Part shown: positions 48,419-58,294 of the stretch, piece by piece
Numbering within the stretch: position 1 is the first letter of the stretch
Layout: each line of letters starts with the position of its first letter
DNA from: Micrococcus terreus
GTDB lineage: Bacteria > Actinomycetota > Actinomycetes > Actinomycetales > Micrococcaceae
Direction: 5' to 3'
DNA length: 64,000 bases
NCBI RefSeq assembly: GCF_900116905.1
Contig: NZ_FPCG01000004.1
Coordinates: 1 to 64,000 of the forward strand
The notes under the pieces: model-generated
The model's database searches: none
The model's input: the letters and a program-made list of their open reading frames with translations, nothing else
What the model was told of the DNA's origin: nothing
Translations under genes and position numbers: made by a program

Positions 48419-49423
48419 TCAGCGGCGGGCGGTGAGGGCGATCCGGGTGACGGCCCGCTCCACGGAGTACTCGGCGTCCTTGGACAGCCCCTTGGCCTCG
48501 GCGTCGGCCTGGGCGATCCACTCGATGGCGGCCGCGATGCTGGCCGGGTTCCAGAATCGGGCGCTCTCCTGCACCTGGCGTGCCTGCCACGGAGCCACCC
48601 CCAGCACGGAGGCGATCTGGCCCTGTCCGATCCTGGCATCCACGATCCGGGCGATCTGACGGGCCTTCATGGCCAGGGCCCCGGTCAAGGCCGGCGCCGA
48701 GACGCCCGTGGCCAGGGCATGACGCAGCAGTGCGGTGGCCGGTCCTGGTCGGCCGGCCAGAGCCGCATCGGCCACCTTGAAGGCGGTGGCCTCCACCCGT
48801 CCTCCGTAGTACCGATCCACGACCTCCACGGTCACGGCACCCTCCGTGTCCGAGAGGAGTTGACGGATCGCCGCCGCCAGATCGGTCAGCGAGGAGCTGT
48901 TGGCGTCGATCAGTGCCCGCACGGCCTCCGGGTCGATGGATCGACGCACCGAACGGAACTCCTGGGCCACGAACTCGGACTTCTCCGCTTCGGACTTGAT
49001 CGGCTGGCACTCCACGAGCACTCCGGCCTGGGTCACCGCGTCCAGGAGCTTCTTGCCGCGATTGCCACCCGTGTGACGCAGCATCAGGGTGACGTCCTCT
49101 GCCGGAGCGCTGAGATAGTCCAGGCAGTCGGCCAAGAAGGCCTCGTTCATCTCCTGAAGCCCCTCGGCCACGATGATCTTGGCCTCACCGAACAGCGAGG
49201 GGCTGGCCAGGATGGACAGCTGACCTGCCTGGTAGTCGGCGGCGGCGATCCGGTGGGTCTCCAGTCCGGGATCTGCCTCCCGGAGCTGAGCTCGGACCCG
49301 GTCCGTCACCCGGGTGGCGATGAAGTCCTCCGGCCCCTTGAGCAGCATCAGCGGAGCGCGTCCGACGGTGCGCCAGTCCGCGCCAGAGGTCTTGGTGCGG
49401 CGGGAACGACTCGGTGCGGGCAT
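48419..49423 (-). CDS. holA: DNA polymerase III delta subunit
   Basis: The 334-residue clamp-loader subunit opens the beta clamp. It has the delta features APLMLLKGPEDFIATRVTDRVRA, LASPSLFGEAKIIVAEGL, TLMLRHTGGNRGKKLLDAV and the C-terminal LGVAPWQARQVQESARFWN. The ATG at 49423 lies seven bases after TAGGAT; an ATG at 49432 overlaps that box and seems less likely. It directly follows comEC, a conserved pairing. Confidence 0.93.
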   Translation of the reverse strand: MPAPSRSRRTKTSGADWRTVGRAPLMLLKGPEDFIATRVTDRVRAQLREADPGLETHRIAAADYQAGQLSILASPSLFGEAKIIVAEGLQEMNEAFLADCLDYLSAPAEDVTLMLRHTGGNRGKKLLDAVTQAGVLVECQPIKSEAEKSEFVAQEFRSVRRSIDPEAVRALIDANSSSLTDLAAAIRQLLSDTEGAVTVEVVDRYYGGRVEATAFKVADAALAGRPGPATALLRHALATGVSAPALTGALAMKARQIARIVDARIGQGQIASVLGVAPWQARQVQESARFWNPASIAAAIEWIAQADAEAKGLSKDAEYSVERAVTRIALTARR

Positions 49424-49433
49424 GGCTGACATC

Positions 49434-51941
49434 CTATCGGCTGGCCGGTGCCGAGCGGCGTGGTCGGACGGTCGGCTCCAGGATCCCGTCCCGGACCGAG
49501 AACACGAAGGTGCCGTGGTGATCGGTCCGCACCACGGGACCGTAGCGGGACAGCGCCCCGGTGATCTGCGAGTGCGGGTGGCCGTAGTCGTTGTCGGCTC
49601 CCACCGAGATCACGCTGGCGAGCGGATTCACGGTCTCGGCGATGTCGAGCCCGCCGTTGCGTGCCCCATGATGGCTGGCCTTGAGCACATCGACTGACTC
49701 GGGCAGGCCTCCGGCCCTGACCAGGTTCGCTGCCGCCTGCTCCTCCAGGTCCCCGGTGAGCAGCACGGTGAAACGTCCCTGTGGCGCCGTGAGCACCGCG
49801 TGGAGCACGACGGACGCGTCGTTCTCCGACCGGGCGGCGTGGTCGGCGGCAAGCACCGTCCAGTCCACAGCCCAGCCCTGCTGCCCGTGGTGGCCCTGCT
49901 CCCCCGCTGGCACCAGCTCGGCCTCGGCCGGCGCCTGACGGGAGACGGTGTCCTCGCCGTCGGTGCTGACCGGACGCTGTGAGGTGGAGTAGATGGTCCG
50001 CGCAGGAGGGCAGCAGTCCAGGACAGCAACCGTCCCACCGACATGGTCCTGATGCAGATGGGTCAGCACCAGCAGGTCCACCTGTCCCACGTCCAGCTCG
50101 TCCAGGCACGCCGATGCCGGGCCGGGTTCGGGTCCGGTGTCGACCACCACGGCCGAGCGTGCGCCAGAGCGCAGGACCAGCATGTCTCCCTGACCGACGT
50201 CACACACCGCCAGCGCCCAGTCGGCCGGGACCGCTCCCACAGGAGGCGGCACCAGGATCGCGGCCTGGCTGCCGATGCCCGCGGCGATCACCGCCCAGCA
50301 GGCCCGCGTGGCCCAGAGGACTCGGCGAGGTTCCGGAGTCCTGCGGCCCCGACCGGTGCGACGGACCCGTGCCGGACGGACCCTCTCCCACCGCAGGAGC
50401 AGCCAGAGCAGTGCGAGGCTGGACAGGAGGTGCACGCCGATGAGCGCCCCGCCCACCAACCCCTCCGGCCAGGGATGCAACGCGCCCGGCCAGGCGGAGA
50501 CCGTGGTGGCGATCCAGCCGATCCCTGCCGCCGGCCAGGCCACCCACCACAGGATGAGTTCCGCCACGCCGGGCAACAGCGGCACCAGGGCTGCCGCCAC
50601 GGTTCCGGGAACCGTGACGAACGGGACCAGAGGCGCCGCCAGGAGATTCGCCGGGACGGCGTAGGCACTGATGCTGCCGGACAGGCCCAGGAGCACCGGC
50701 TGGCAGGCGATCTGCGCGCACACCGTGACGGCCAGGGCCGCACTGAGGACTCCAGCCACCGGTCCGGGAAGCCACCTGGAGAGCACTGCGGTGAGCCACT
50801 GTTCGACAGGCCGAGCGCCCAGGACGATCCCCGCGGTGGCGCAGACGGAGAGCTGGAAGGCCGCCTCGGTGGCGAGGCCAGGCTGCCAGCACAGCAGCAC
50901 GCAGACCGCCACGCACAGCAGAGGCAGCGCCTGGCGACCTCGCCCGAAGAACAGGGCGGCAGCCCCGATGCCGCCCATCACCGCGGCGCGTATCACGGAC
51001 GGTTCCAGACCCACCACGATCACGAACATGACCAAGGTGCCCAACACCGCGGCCAGCACTACAGGTCGACGGACACGGAGAGTGCGCAGCGCCATGGTGA
51101 CGGCCCCGGCCAGAAGTGTGCAGTTCGCGCCACTGACGGCAGAGAGGTGAGACAGGCCAGAGTCCTTCATCGCCGTGTCCAACTCAGGGCTCTGCACGGA
51201 ACGGTCCCCCAGGATCAGGCCAGGCAGAAGTTCCGGGGCCCTCGCCACGGTCCCGGCCGCAGCCTGCCGCAGGCCCTCACGCAGGTGATCACGTCCGGTC
51301 TGTCCGTGCGCATCGGAACGCCCTGGGCCGCACCGCCCGGTGTCAGGAACGGTGCGCACTCGGGCGAAGACAGTGGCGCCCGCCCCCTCCAGGTCTGCCG
51401 TGAAGCAGAGGCGATCACCTGGTGCCACCGAGGACCAGCTGACGTCCCCGGCCGCCTGGACCTGGGTTTCCCGCGGGGCGGCGGCCCCCGGATGACCGAA
51501 TGACTCCACCTCCGCTGGAACGTACCAGCGGTCTGCGAACCGTCCTGGTGCATACACGGCGGGGCCAGCTGCCAGCCCCTCCACGAGCACCGTGGCCTCC
51601 GCTGTCACAGACTGTTCCCACCCCAGGGCCCTGGACTCCTCCCGGTGGGCGATCGCCTGGACGCTCACGATGGACCCGATCCACAGGGCCACGGACATCA
51701 TCGCCAGCACGGTCTGCAGGCCAGTCCACAGATGGCGCTCACGGTGACGGACCACCAGGACCGCCGCCGTGCACAGACCAGCTGCCAGCATCAGCACCAG
51801 CGGCAGCTGCCGCACGGCCCCCCAGGGTGCCACCGGGACCCACAGGGCACAGGCCAGGGTCAGGAGGACCGAGGGCACCAGTCGCACGTCCACGGGCAGA
51901 GGTGGCCGGCCCGTGGCGGCTGGTCCATCTGCCGCGCTCAC
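49434..51941 (-). CDS. comEC: ComEC/Rec2-family DNA-uptake channel protein
   Basis: The 835-residue membrane protein would carry single-stranded DNA across the membrane. Segments in order: N-terminal helices, a DUF4131-type OB region (SVTAEATVLVEGL...), the Competence domain with SGLSHLSAVSGANCTLLAGAV and multiple helices, and a C-terminal metallo-beta-lactamase domain with LVLTHLHQDHVGG and LKASHHGARNG. GTG 51941 is adopted, 43 bases after comEA; no strong ribosome site is seen. Whether the organism is transformable is unknown, but Micrococcus luteus is. Confidence 0.92.
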   Translation of the reverse strand: MSAADGPAATGRPPLPVDVRLVPSVLLTLACALWVPVAPWGAVRQLPLVLMLAAGLCTAAVLVVRHRERHLWTGLQTVLAMMSVALWIGSIVSVQAIAHREESRALGWEQSVTAEATVLVEGLAAGPAVYAPGRFADRWYVPAEVESFGHPGAAAPRETQVQAAGDVSWSSVAPGDRLCFTADLEGAGATVFARVRTVPDTGRCGPGRSDAHGQTGRDHLREGLRQAAAGTVARAPELLPGLILGDRSVQSPELDTAMKDSGLSHLSAVSGANCTLLAGAVTMALRTLRVRRPVVLAAVLGTLVMFVIVVGLEPSVIRAAVMGGIGAAALFFGRGRQALPLLCVAVCVLLCWQPGLATEAAFQLSVCATAGIVLGARPVEQWLTAVLSRWLPGPVAGVLSAALAVTVCAQIACQPVLLGLSGSISAYAVPANLLAAPLVPFVTVPGTVAAALVPLLPGVAELILWWVAWPAAGIGWIATTVSAWPGALHPWPEGLVGGALIGVHLLSSLALLWLLLRWERVRPARVRRTGRGRRTPEPRRVLWATRACWAVIAAGIGSQAAILVPPPVGAVPADWALAVCDVGQGDMLVLRSGARSAVVVDTGPEPGPASACLDELDVGQVDLLVLTHLHQDHVGGTVAVLDCCPPARTIYSTSQRPVSTDGEDTVSRQAPAEAELVPAGEQGHHGQQGWAVDWTVLAADHAARSENDASVVLHAVLTAPQGRFTVLLTGDLEEQAAANLVRAGGLPESVDVLKASHHGARNGGLDIAETVNPLASVISVGADNDYGHPHSQITGALSRYGPVVRTDHHGTFVFSVRDGILEPTVRPRRSAPASR

Positions 51942-51984
51942 GGCGGCCCCAGGGTGAGTGGGCGCTGGTGCTGGTGCTCTGGTC

Positions 51985-52776
51985 TCACCAGGAGACCAGC
52001 CCGTCCAGCCGCTCGAGCATCGCCGGGCCGATTCCGGACACGGCGTCCAGATCGTCGAAGGATCCGAAGGGTCCGACCTGCTCTCGATGGTCGATGATCC
52101 GCTGGGCCAATGCTGGGCCGATCCCCGGGAGGCTCTCCAGGGCGGTGGCATCCGCGCGATTCACGTTCACCGTGGCCGCGCCGGCCCCGCCTGCTCCCGC
52201 AGCAGCCCCGGATGGGACGGTCCCCGGGGGTGACGTCGCTGCGTCATCCGAGCCGGGAACGAGGATCTGCGCGCCGTCTGTCAACGGTGCGGCCAGGTTC
52301 ACCAGGTCCAGGCGTGCCTCGTCCGTGGGTCCGCCGGCCGCCTGCACCGCATCCACCACCCGCGAGGAGGCCGGAAGACGGACGATGCCCGGTGTGCGCA
52401 CCTGTCCTGCCACGTGGACGATCGCCTCATCGTCCGATTGCGCCTGCTCACTGGACCCGTCCGCGGTCGGTGAACCCCGTTGCACTGACGATTCCGCGGA
52501 TGCCGCCCCCGCGGAGAGCGGCACCGAGGCCGGGACGGTCTCGGAGTCGGAGATGCCGGGAGTGGTCAGCCAGGAGACGGTCCACCACACGACGGCGACC
52601 ACAGCGATCATCAGAACTGCGGGGATGAGGATCCGCGAACGCCACAGGGGTGCAGGTGGCGGGGCCTCCTCCCACTCGACATCCGTCAGTTCCTCACCAC
52701 TGCCCTTGGGGTCGACGGTTGCGTCGATGGCTTCGGTGATGTCAGAGCGGTGCAGTCCTTCACGATGGCGGGGCAT
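51985..52776 (-). CDS. comEA: ComEA-like DNA-binding protein
   Basis: The 263-residue protein has a charged N-terminus, one membrane helix (ILIPAVLMIAVVAVVWWTVSWL), a Ser-rich linker, a SLBB domain (AIVHVAGQVRTPGIVRLPAS) and a C-terminal helix-hairpin-helix domain (VNVNRADATALESLPGIGPALAQRIIDHR, SGIGPAMLERL). It would bind incoming double-stranded DNA outside the membrane for ComEC. ATG 52776 is adopted though GGAGG lies unusually close. Confidence 0.9.
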   Translation of the reverse strand: MPRHREGLHRSDITEAIDATVDPKGSGEELTDVEWEEAPPPAPLWRSRILIPAVLMIAVVAVVWWTVSWLTTPGISDSETVPASVPLSAGAASAESSVQRGSPTADGSSEQAQSDDEAIVHVAGQVRTPGIVRLPASSRVVDAVQAAGGPTDEARLDLVNLAAPLTDGAQILVPGSDDAATSPPGTVPSGAAAGAGGAGAATVNVNRADATALESLPGIGPALAQRIIDHREQVGPFGSFDDLDAVSGIGPAMLERLDGLVSW

Positions 52777-52865
52777 GCCTCCAGACTGGCTCTCAGGATC
52801 CCTGGATGCGGTGAATGCTCCCGGTTCTGTGGACCGGCGACCTCGGTGGCTCAGCTGTGCAGGAG

Positions 52866-53567
52866 TCAGCGCCGCCAGAACATCAGGTGGGTGACACCAC
52901 GGGGCGAGGCCGTCGACTCGATGTGGAAGCGCTGGTCCAGCCCCTCCAGTCCCTCCCACAGCCGAACGCCGCGGCCCAGCAGGACCGGCACCACCACGAG
53001 GTGCATCTGATCGATCAGGTCAGCCGCCAGGAACTCGCGGACCGTGGAGACACCCCCACCGATCCGGATGTCTCGGCCACCGGCCAGGGCGCGAGCGGCG
53101 GCCAGCGCCTGCACGGGGGCGGCATCCACGAAGTGGAAGCTGGTTCCCCCATCCATCCGCAGCGTGGGCCGAGGGTGGTGGGTCAGGACGACGGCAGGGG
53201 TGTGGAACGGAGGGTCCGCACCCCACCAGCCTCGCCAGTCCGTGTCCTCCCAGGGACCCCTCTGCGGCCCGAACTTGTTCCGGCCCATGATCTCCGCACC
53301 GATGCCATCCGCCCACCGAGCTGCAAACGCGTCGTCGACACCGGTGGTGGGTGTCGACGCACCATGCAGTCCCATCGCCGCGAAGGTGGCTGTCGGCAGG
53401 GCCCACTGAAGCAGACGGTGTCCGGCGTGTCCGAACGGTGCGTCCAGAGTCTGTCCCTCTCCGGTGCCGAAGCCGTCCAGAGAGATCGAGAAGTTGTGCA
53501 CCCGCACCCGCGACGGCGGAGCTGCAGGGGCCGTCACGGAGGTACGACCACCGGGGGATGGTGTCAT
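52866..53567 (-). CDS. RibD C-terminal/dihydrofolate reductase-like protein
   Basis: The 233-residue protein belongs to the YwjB/RibD-C group of DHFR-fold reductases of unknown substrate: VHNFSISLDGFGTGEGQ, MGRNKFGPQRGPW, VVLTHHPR, IRIGGGVSTVREFLAADLIDQMHLVVVPVLLGRG. The nucleotide-binding GGG motif is present. ATG 53567 has TAGCGT six bases upstream and no ribosome site, a leaderless pattern. Confidence 0.88.
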   Translation of the reverse strand: MTPSPGGRTSVTAPAAPPSRVRVHNFSISLDGFGTGEGQTLDAPFGHAGHRLLQWALPTATFAAMGLHGASTPTTGVDDAFAARWADGIGAEIMGRNKFGPQRGPWEDTDWRGWWGADPPFHTPAVVLTHHPRPTLRMDGGTSFHFVDAAPVQALAAARALAGGRDIRIGGGVSTVREFLAADLIDQMHLVVVPVLLGRGVRLWEGLEGLDQRFHIESTASPRGVTHLMFWRR

Positions 53568-53573
53568 GGTGCG

Positions 53574-53579
53574 ACGCTA
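53574..53579 (-). promoter_or_regulatory. -10 box (TAGCGT) of leaderless RibD-C-like gene
   Basis: TAGCGT, then CGCACC, then ATG 53567. Confidence 0.5.
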
Positions 53580-53654
53580 TGCCTGTGCGGGTGACTGCGG
53601 GAACAGCTCATCCCCCGTGGATCCTCCCGCTCTGGTGGGGTGACGGGAGACGGG

Positions 53655-54632
53655 TCAGTGCAGCAGGCCCAGGGCTGCCTCGTCCACCGGGTTGACGGTG
53701 ATGCCCAGCGCGCCCAGGCCCAGGTGAGCCGCCAGGACGGCGGGCAGCGTGATGACCGGCACCGGGGTGGCTGATTCGGGCTGGACTCGAGCGGCCAGCT
53801 CGTGGGCGGCAGAGTCGTTGCCGAATCCGTGGACGGCGATCCGCACCGGCCGGCCCTGGGAGGACTCCTGGGCCAGTTCGACCATGCGATCCACGGCCTT
53901 GGCTGTGGTGCGGGGACGGTCGACCAGGGAGACCACGCCGTCCGCCAGTGTCAGCACCGGCTTGACCTGCAACAGGCTGCCGAGCAGCCCGGCCACCGTG
54001 CCGATCCTGCCGCCGCGCCGCAGCTGCTCCAGGTTCGGGACGGTGAAGAACACCCGGGAGTCCGCTGCGGCTCGCTGCGCACCGTCGGCGATCTCCTCGA
54101 TCGGCTCATGGAACCCCGCGCGGATCAGGGCGTCCAGCACCACGGTGCCCTGGCAGAACCCGGTGGTCTCGGTGTCCACCACGGTCACCGGGATCAGCGC
54201 CTCACGCGCGGCGATCCGTGCGGCGTCGGCCGTGCCGGAGAGCTTGCCGGAGAGGTGGATGGAGATGATGCGCGCGAAGCCGGCCTCGGCGACCTCCTGG
54301 TAGACCCCGGAGAATACGCCCGGGGCCGGTCGAGAGGTGCGCACGGTGGTGCCGGCGGCCAGAGCCAGAGGCAGGTCGCGGTCCAGTTCGGCGGTGCCCT
54401 CGCTGTGGATCTGGTCCCCGATCATCACGGGCATGGGCACCTGGCGCAGTCCGGCCGCCAGAGGGTGCTCCAACACTACGCGCGGCAGCGCCGCTGAGGA
54501 GTCCGTGACCACCGCGGTCCGATCCCGACGACGCGGTCGGCGCGGACTGTACTTGGCGCGGCCGGAGGGACCGCCGCGCCGGCGACGCAGCCGTTGGAGC
54601 AGGTCGTCGTGCCACTGGACGATCTCGGCCAT
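53655..54632 (-). CDS. DegV-family fatty-acid-binding protein
   Basis: The 325-residue protein has the DegV fold, which binds a fatty acid and in some bacteria feeds fatty-acid kinase (FakB). Motifs: VVTDSSAALP, TVRTSRPAPGVFSGVYQEV, IISIHLSGKLSGTADAARIA, VDTETTGFCQG, LEQLRRGGRIG and LQVKPVLTLADGVVSLVDRPRT. The N-terminal 37 residues (RLRRRRGGPSGRAKYSPRRPRR) are an unusual basic extension. No fakA is near. Confidence 0.9.
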   Translation of the reverse strand: MAEIVQWHDDLLQRLRRRRGGPSGRAKYSPRRPRRRDRTAVVTDSSAALPRVVLEHPLAAGLRQVPMPVMIGDQIHSEGTAELDRDLPLALAAGTTVRTSRPAPGVFSGVYQEVAEAGFARIISIHLSGKLSGTADAARIAAREALIPVTVVDTETTGFCQGTVVLDALIRAGFHEPIEEIADGAQRAAADSRVFFTVPNLEQLRRGGRIGTVAGLLGSLLQVKPVLTLADGVVSLVDRPRTTAKAVDRMVELAQESSQGRPVRIAVHGFGNDSAAHELAARVQPESATPVPVITLPAVLAAHLGLGALGITVNPVDEAALGLLH

Positions 54633-54700
54633 CCTGCTCCTCTCCTCTGCGTCGGGTGGATCTGCTGGGCGAGCCGAGACACCTCGGCCCGCCCGCAGGA

Positions 54701-57223
54701 TCAGATGACGATGTTGACCAGCTTGGGCTCCTTGACGATCACCTTACGGATCGGGGCATCGCCGATCGAGCGCTGCACCGCCTCCGAGGCCAGCGCCATC
54801 GACTCCAGCTCCTCGGCGGAGATGTCCAGTGCGACCTCCAGACGGTCCTTGACCTTGCCCTTGACCTGGACCACGGCCACCGTGGTGTCCTGCACCAGCA
54901 GTGACTCGTCCACGGTGGGCCAGCCCGCACGGGCCACGGACGGCTCATGACCCAGCAGAGCCCACATGTCCTCAGCGGTGTACGGGGCGAACAGGCTCAG
55001 CAGGATGGCCACGGCCTCGGTGGCCTCCCGCACGGCGGGATCGGCCGCCCCGGCGCCGGAGTCGATGGTCTTGCGCGTGGCGTTGACCAGCTCCATCGTG
55101 CGGGCGACCACCACATTGAACTTGCGCTCGTCCAGCAGCCCGGCCGCGTCCTGCACCGTGCGGTGGGTGACCTGACGCAGGGAGCGATCGCCGCCGTCGG
55201 GAGCCGTGCCGGCCGGGGCACCGCCCAGGCTGACGTCCTGGGCGAGTCTCCACGCGCGGGCCAGGAACTTGGCCGAGCCGGACGGGGAGACGTCCGCCCA
55301 GTCCACGTCGTCCTCGGGTGGGGAGGCGAAGACCATGGTCAGGCGCACGGCATCCACACCGAACCGGTCCAGCTGCTCGCCCAGGTCCACGCCGTTGCCC
55401 AGCGACTTGGACATGGCCTTGCCCCCGTTGAGCACCTGGCCCTGGTTCAGCAGGGCCTTGAAGGGCTCGGTGAAGCCGATCAGGCCCATGTCGTACATCG
55501 CCTTGGTGAAGAACCGGGAGTAGAGCAGGTGCAGGATCGCGTGCTCCACACCGCCCACGTACTGGTCCACCGGCAGCCACCGATCCACGGACGCACGGTC
55601 GAAGACCTGGGTGGAGTCGTTCGGGGAGATGTAGCGCATGTAGTACCAGGAGGAGTCCACGAAGGTGTCCATGGTGTCCGTGTCCCGCTGCGCCGCGCCA
55701 CCGCAGGACGGGCAGTCGGTGTTCACCCAGGACTCGATGCTGGCCAGCGGGGACTGCCCCTTGGGCGCCAGCTGCTCGCCGGAGACGTCCGAGGGCAGCA
55801 GCACCGGCAGCTGGTCCTGCGGGACGGGCACCTCACCGCAGTCTGGGCAGTGGATGATCGGGATGGGCGCACCCCAGAAGCGCTGGCGGGAGAGCAGCCA
55901 GTCGCGCAGACGGTAGTTCACGGTGCCCTCACCGGTGCCCCGCTCCTCGATGATCTCGATGGCCCGGGCCAGTGCGGCGGTCTTGTCCAGTCCGTCCAGT
56001 TCGCCGGAGTTCACCAAAGTGCCCTCGCCGGTGGTGGCCACACCGGAGACCGCCGGGTCCTCCTCCCCCGTGTCCACGACCATGCGCACGGGCAGGTCCA
56101 TGGCGCGGGCGAAGTCCAGGTCACGCTGATCGTGTGCAGGCACGGACATGATGGCACCGGTGCCGTAGTCGGCCAGGACGTAGTCCGAGGCCCAGATCGG
56201 CAGGCGCTCCCCGTTCAGGGGGTTCAGGGCGTAGCGGCCCAGGAACACGCCGGACTTGGTGCGGTCGGTGGCCTGACGCTCGATCTCCGAGACGTGGGTG
56301 AGCTCCTCGCGGTAGCGCTCCAGCTCAGCCCGGTGCTCCTCGGTCACCAGGTCCAGGGCCAGGTCGGCGTCCGCGGCGACCACCATGAACGTGGCCCCGT
56401 AGAGGGTGTCCGGGCGGGTGGTGAACACGGTGATCGGCTCGACCGGGGCAGCACCGTCGGCACCCTCGACAGCCTCCACCTCGAAGCGCACGTGGGCGCC
56501 CTCGGACCGGCCGATCCAGTTGCGCTGCATGGCCAGCACGCGCTCGGGCCAGTGTCCCTCCAGCTCGGCCATGTCCTCCAGGAGGCGATCGGCGTACTGG
56601 GTGATGCGGAAGTACCACTGGTTCAGCGACTTCTTGGTCACCGCGGTCCCGCACCGCTCGCAGGCCCCGTTCACCACCTGTTCGTTGGCCAGCACGGTCT
56701 GGTCCTGGGGGCACCAGTTGACCGGGGAGTCCTTGCGGTAGGCCAGCCCGTTCCGGTGGAACTGCTGGAACAGCCACTGCGTCCACCGGTAGTACTCCGG
56801 GTCCGAGGTGTGCAGCTCGCGCGACCAGTCCGCGGAGATGCCGTACCGCTGGAAGGAGCCCTTCTGGGTCTCGATGTTCGCGTAGGTCCACTCGGCCGGG
56901 TGCGCGTTGCGCTTGATGGCGGCATTCTCGGCGGGCAGACCGAAGGAGTCCCAACCGATGGGGTGCAGAACGTCATAGCCGCGCTGGATCCAGTACCGGG
57001 CCACCACATCGCCCATGGCGAAGGCCTCGGCGTGCCCCATGTGCAGATCGCCCGAGGGATACGGGAACATGTCCAGGACGTACTTGCGCTCGCGCGAGCC
57101 GTCATCGGCAGGGGTGAAGGTGCCGGCCTGCTCCCAGTACCCGCCCCAGCGCTCCTCTAGGGCCCGGAACGAGTACTCCTGGGGCCCGGTGGTCTCTGGG
57201 GTGCTCTGCGCTGGCTGGTTCAC
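54701..57223 (-). CDS. leuS: Leucyl-tRNA synthetase
   Basis: The 840-residue class I synthetase charges tRNA-Leu. HIGH motif: [22 protein letters not shown] motif: [14 protein letters not shown]; the editing domain has [16 protein letters not shown] and [16 protein letters not shown] zinc motif ([10 protein letters not shown]...CPSCGG) lies in the insertion. It starts at GTG 57223. About 70 bases separate it from degV downstream. No T-box elements were recognised upstream. Confidence 0.97.
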   Translation of the reverse strand: MNQPAQSTPETTGPQEYSFRALEERWGGYWEQAGTFTPADDGSRERKYVLDMFPYPSGDLHMGHAEAFAMGDVVARYWIQRGYDVLHPIGWDSFGLPAENAAIKRNAHPAEWTYANIETQKGSFQRYGISADWSRELHTSDPEYYRWTQWLFQQFHRNGLAYRKDSPVNWCPQDQTVLANEQVVNGACERCGTAVTKKSLNQWYFRITQYADRLLEDMAELEGHWPERVLAMQRNWIGRSEGAHVRFEVEAVEGADGAAPVEPITVFTTRPDTLYGATFMVVAADADLALDLVTEEHRAELERYREELTHVSEIERQATDRTKSGVFLGRYALNPLNGERLPIWASDYVLADYGTGAIMSVPAHDQRDLDFARAMDLPVRMVVDTGEEDPAVSGVATTGEGTLVNSGELDGLDKTAALARAIEIIEERGTGEGTVNYRLRDWLLSRQRFWGAPIPIIHCPDCGEVPVPQDQLPVLLPSDVSGEQLAPKGQSPLASIESWVNTDCPSCGGAAQRDTDTMDTFVDSSWYYMRYISPNDSTQVFDRASVDRWLPVDQYVGGVEHAILHLLYSRFFTKAMYDMGLIGFTEPFKALLNQGQVLNGGKAMSKSLGNGVDLGEQLDRFGVDAVRLTMVFASPPEDDVDWADVSPSGSAKFLARAWRLAQDVSLGGAPAGTAPDGGDRSLRQVTHRTVQDAAGLLDERKFNVVVARTMELVNATRKTIDSGAGAADPAVREATEAVAILLSLFAPYTAEDMWALLGHEPSVARAGWPTVDESLLVQDTTVAVVQVKGKVKDRLEVALDISAEELESMALASEAVQRSIGDAPIRKVIVKEPKLVNIVI

Positions 57224-57295
57224 GCTGGTCCTGTCATCTGGTGGGCGGGTGCAGGGAAACTTCCCGACGACGGCGCGTCCCGTAGGGCAACAACA

Positions 57296-57325
57296 GGCGC
57301 CTGCCGCTGAGGGCGGGCAGGCGCC
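57296..57325 (-). terminator. Terminator after the DapA-like gene
   Basis: GGCGCCTGCC (57296-57305) pairs with GGCAGGCGCC (57316-57325) over 10 bases, loop of 10. It lies about 40 bases past the DapA-like stop and upstream of leuS. Confidence 0.75.
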
Positions 57326-57364
57326 GGGGGCGCACCGGTGTGCCAGTCCATTCTACTCCGTGCC

Positions 57365-58294
57365 TCAGTGCAGGCAGAGCGGGGCGACGGACCCCTCCAT
57401 CACGTCGGCGACGCGGGCGCGTGCGGCGGCGTCCAGTCCGCGCAGGGGCAGCGGGAGGCAGGAGCGTTCCGCCACGCCGAGCTGTTCGGCGATCGCGGCC
57501 ACCACGCGCAGACTGCCGTGCTCGGCGAACAGATCCCAGAGCGGCTGCAGCCGGGCGGAGAGCTCCTGAGCCTCCTCCGGGCGGCCCTGCTGCGCGGCGC
57601 GGGTGATCGCCACAGCCAGTTCGGGCAGGGTGCCGCCGATCACCGAGTACCAGGAGTCACAGCCGGCGAGCAGGCCACGGGCGGCATGCGCGTCTCCGGA
57701 GACCCCGAGACCGATGTGCTCCGGCACCGCGTCACGCAGCCCTGAGACATGCTCTCGCGCCTCGTCCGGGTCCGGGGGCACTCCGGGGATCTTGATCGAG
57801 GCGATGCCGGGCAGCTGTGCGATCCGCCCGTACAGCTCCGGGGTGAAGGTGACGTGCGTGGTCCCCGGGTTGTCGTAGACGATCACCGGCACGGAGGAGG
57901 ACGCGGTGACCGCCGCGAAGAGGTCGACCACATCGTCGTCCGTCAGGGGCTGATAGCTCATCGGGGCCAGCAGCAGCGCGGCGGCGCCTGCGGCCTGGGC
58001 GTCCTCGGCATGGGCGAGCACATCGGAGGTGCGCAGGGCCCCGATCCCCACGAACACCGGTGTCTGTCCTGCATGCTCCACGGCCAGCCGCGCCACGGCC
58101 GCTCGTTCGTCCCGGTGGAGGTAGGCGTAGGAGCCGGTGGACCCCAGCGCGGTGATCGAGTCGACCCCGGCGGCAGCGCAGCGTTCCACCAGGTGCACGA
58201 AGGATCGCTCGTCCACCCGGTCCTGACGCAGCGGGGTCAGCGGGAAGGCACTGAGTCCGGTGAACAGGGGCGGGACCACGCGCGGTTCAGCCAC
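57365..58294 (-). CDS. DapA/NanA-family aldolase-lyase
   Basis: The 309-residue TIM-barrel lyase has the family Schiff-base Lys (K168 in IASIKIPG), the catalytic Tyr (Y140 in [11 protein letters not shown]) and the [16 protein letters not shown] loop (family GTTGE...). The GSTGS in place of GTTGE and the missing DapA-type Arg suggest it is not the lysine-pathway dihydrodipicolinate synthase but a relative acting on another keto acid. GTG 58294 lies 8 bases inside the end of glpK, so it is co-translated with it. Confidence 0.85.
   Translation of the reverse strand: MAEPRVVPPLFTGLSAFPLTPLRQDRVDERSFVHLVERCAAAGVDSITALGSTGSYAYLHRDERAAVARLAVEHAGQTPVFVGIGALRTSDVLAHAEDAQAAGAAALLLAPMSYQPLTDDDVVDLFAAVTASSSVPVIVYDNPGTTHVTFTPELYGRIAQLPGIASIKIPGVPPDPDEAREHVSGLRDAVPEHIGLGVSGDAHAARGLLAGCDSWYSVIGGTLPELAVAITRAAQQGRPEEAQELSARLQPLWDLFAEHGSLRVVAAIAEQLGVAERSCLPLPLRGLDAAARARVADVMEGSVAPLCLH

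Noticed and set aside
49434-52776. A horizontally acquired competence island
   Set aside because: holA-comEC-comEA is a normal chromosomal arrangement in this group and codon use matches the neighbours.
57224-57364. T-box riboswitch before leuS
   Set aside because: No T-box consensus or specifier loop was found; the only strong hairpin fits termination of the preceding DapA-like gene.
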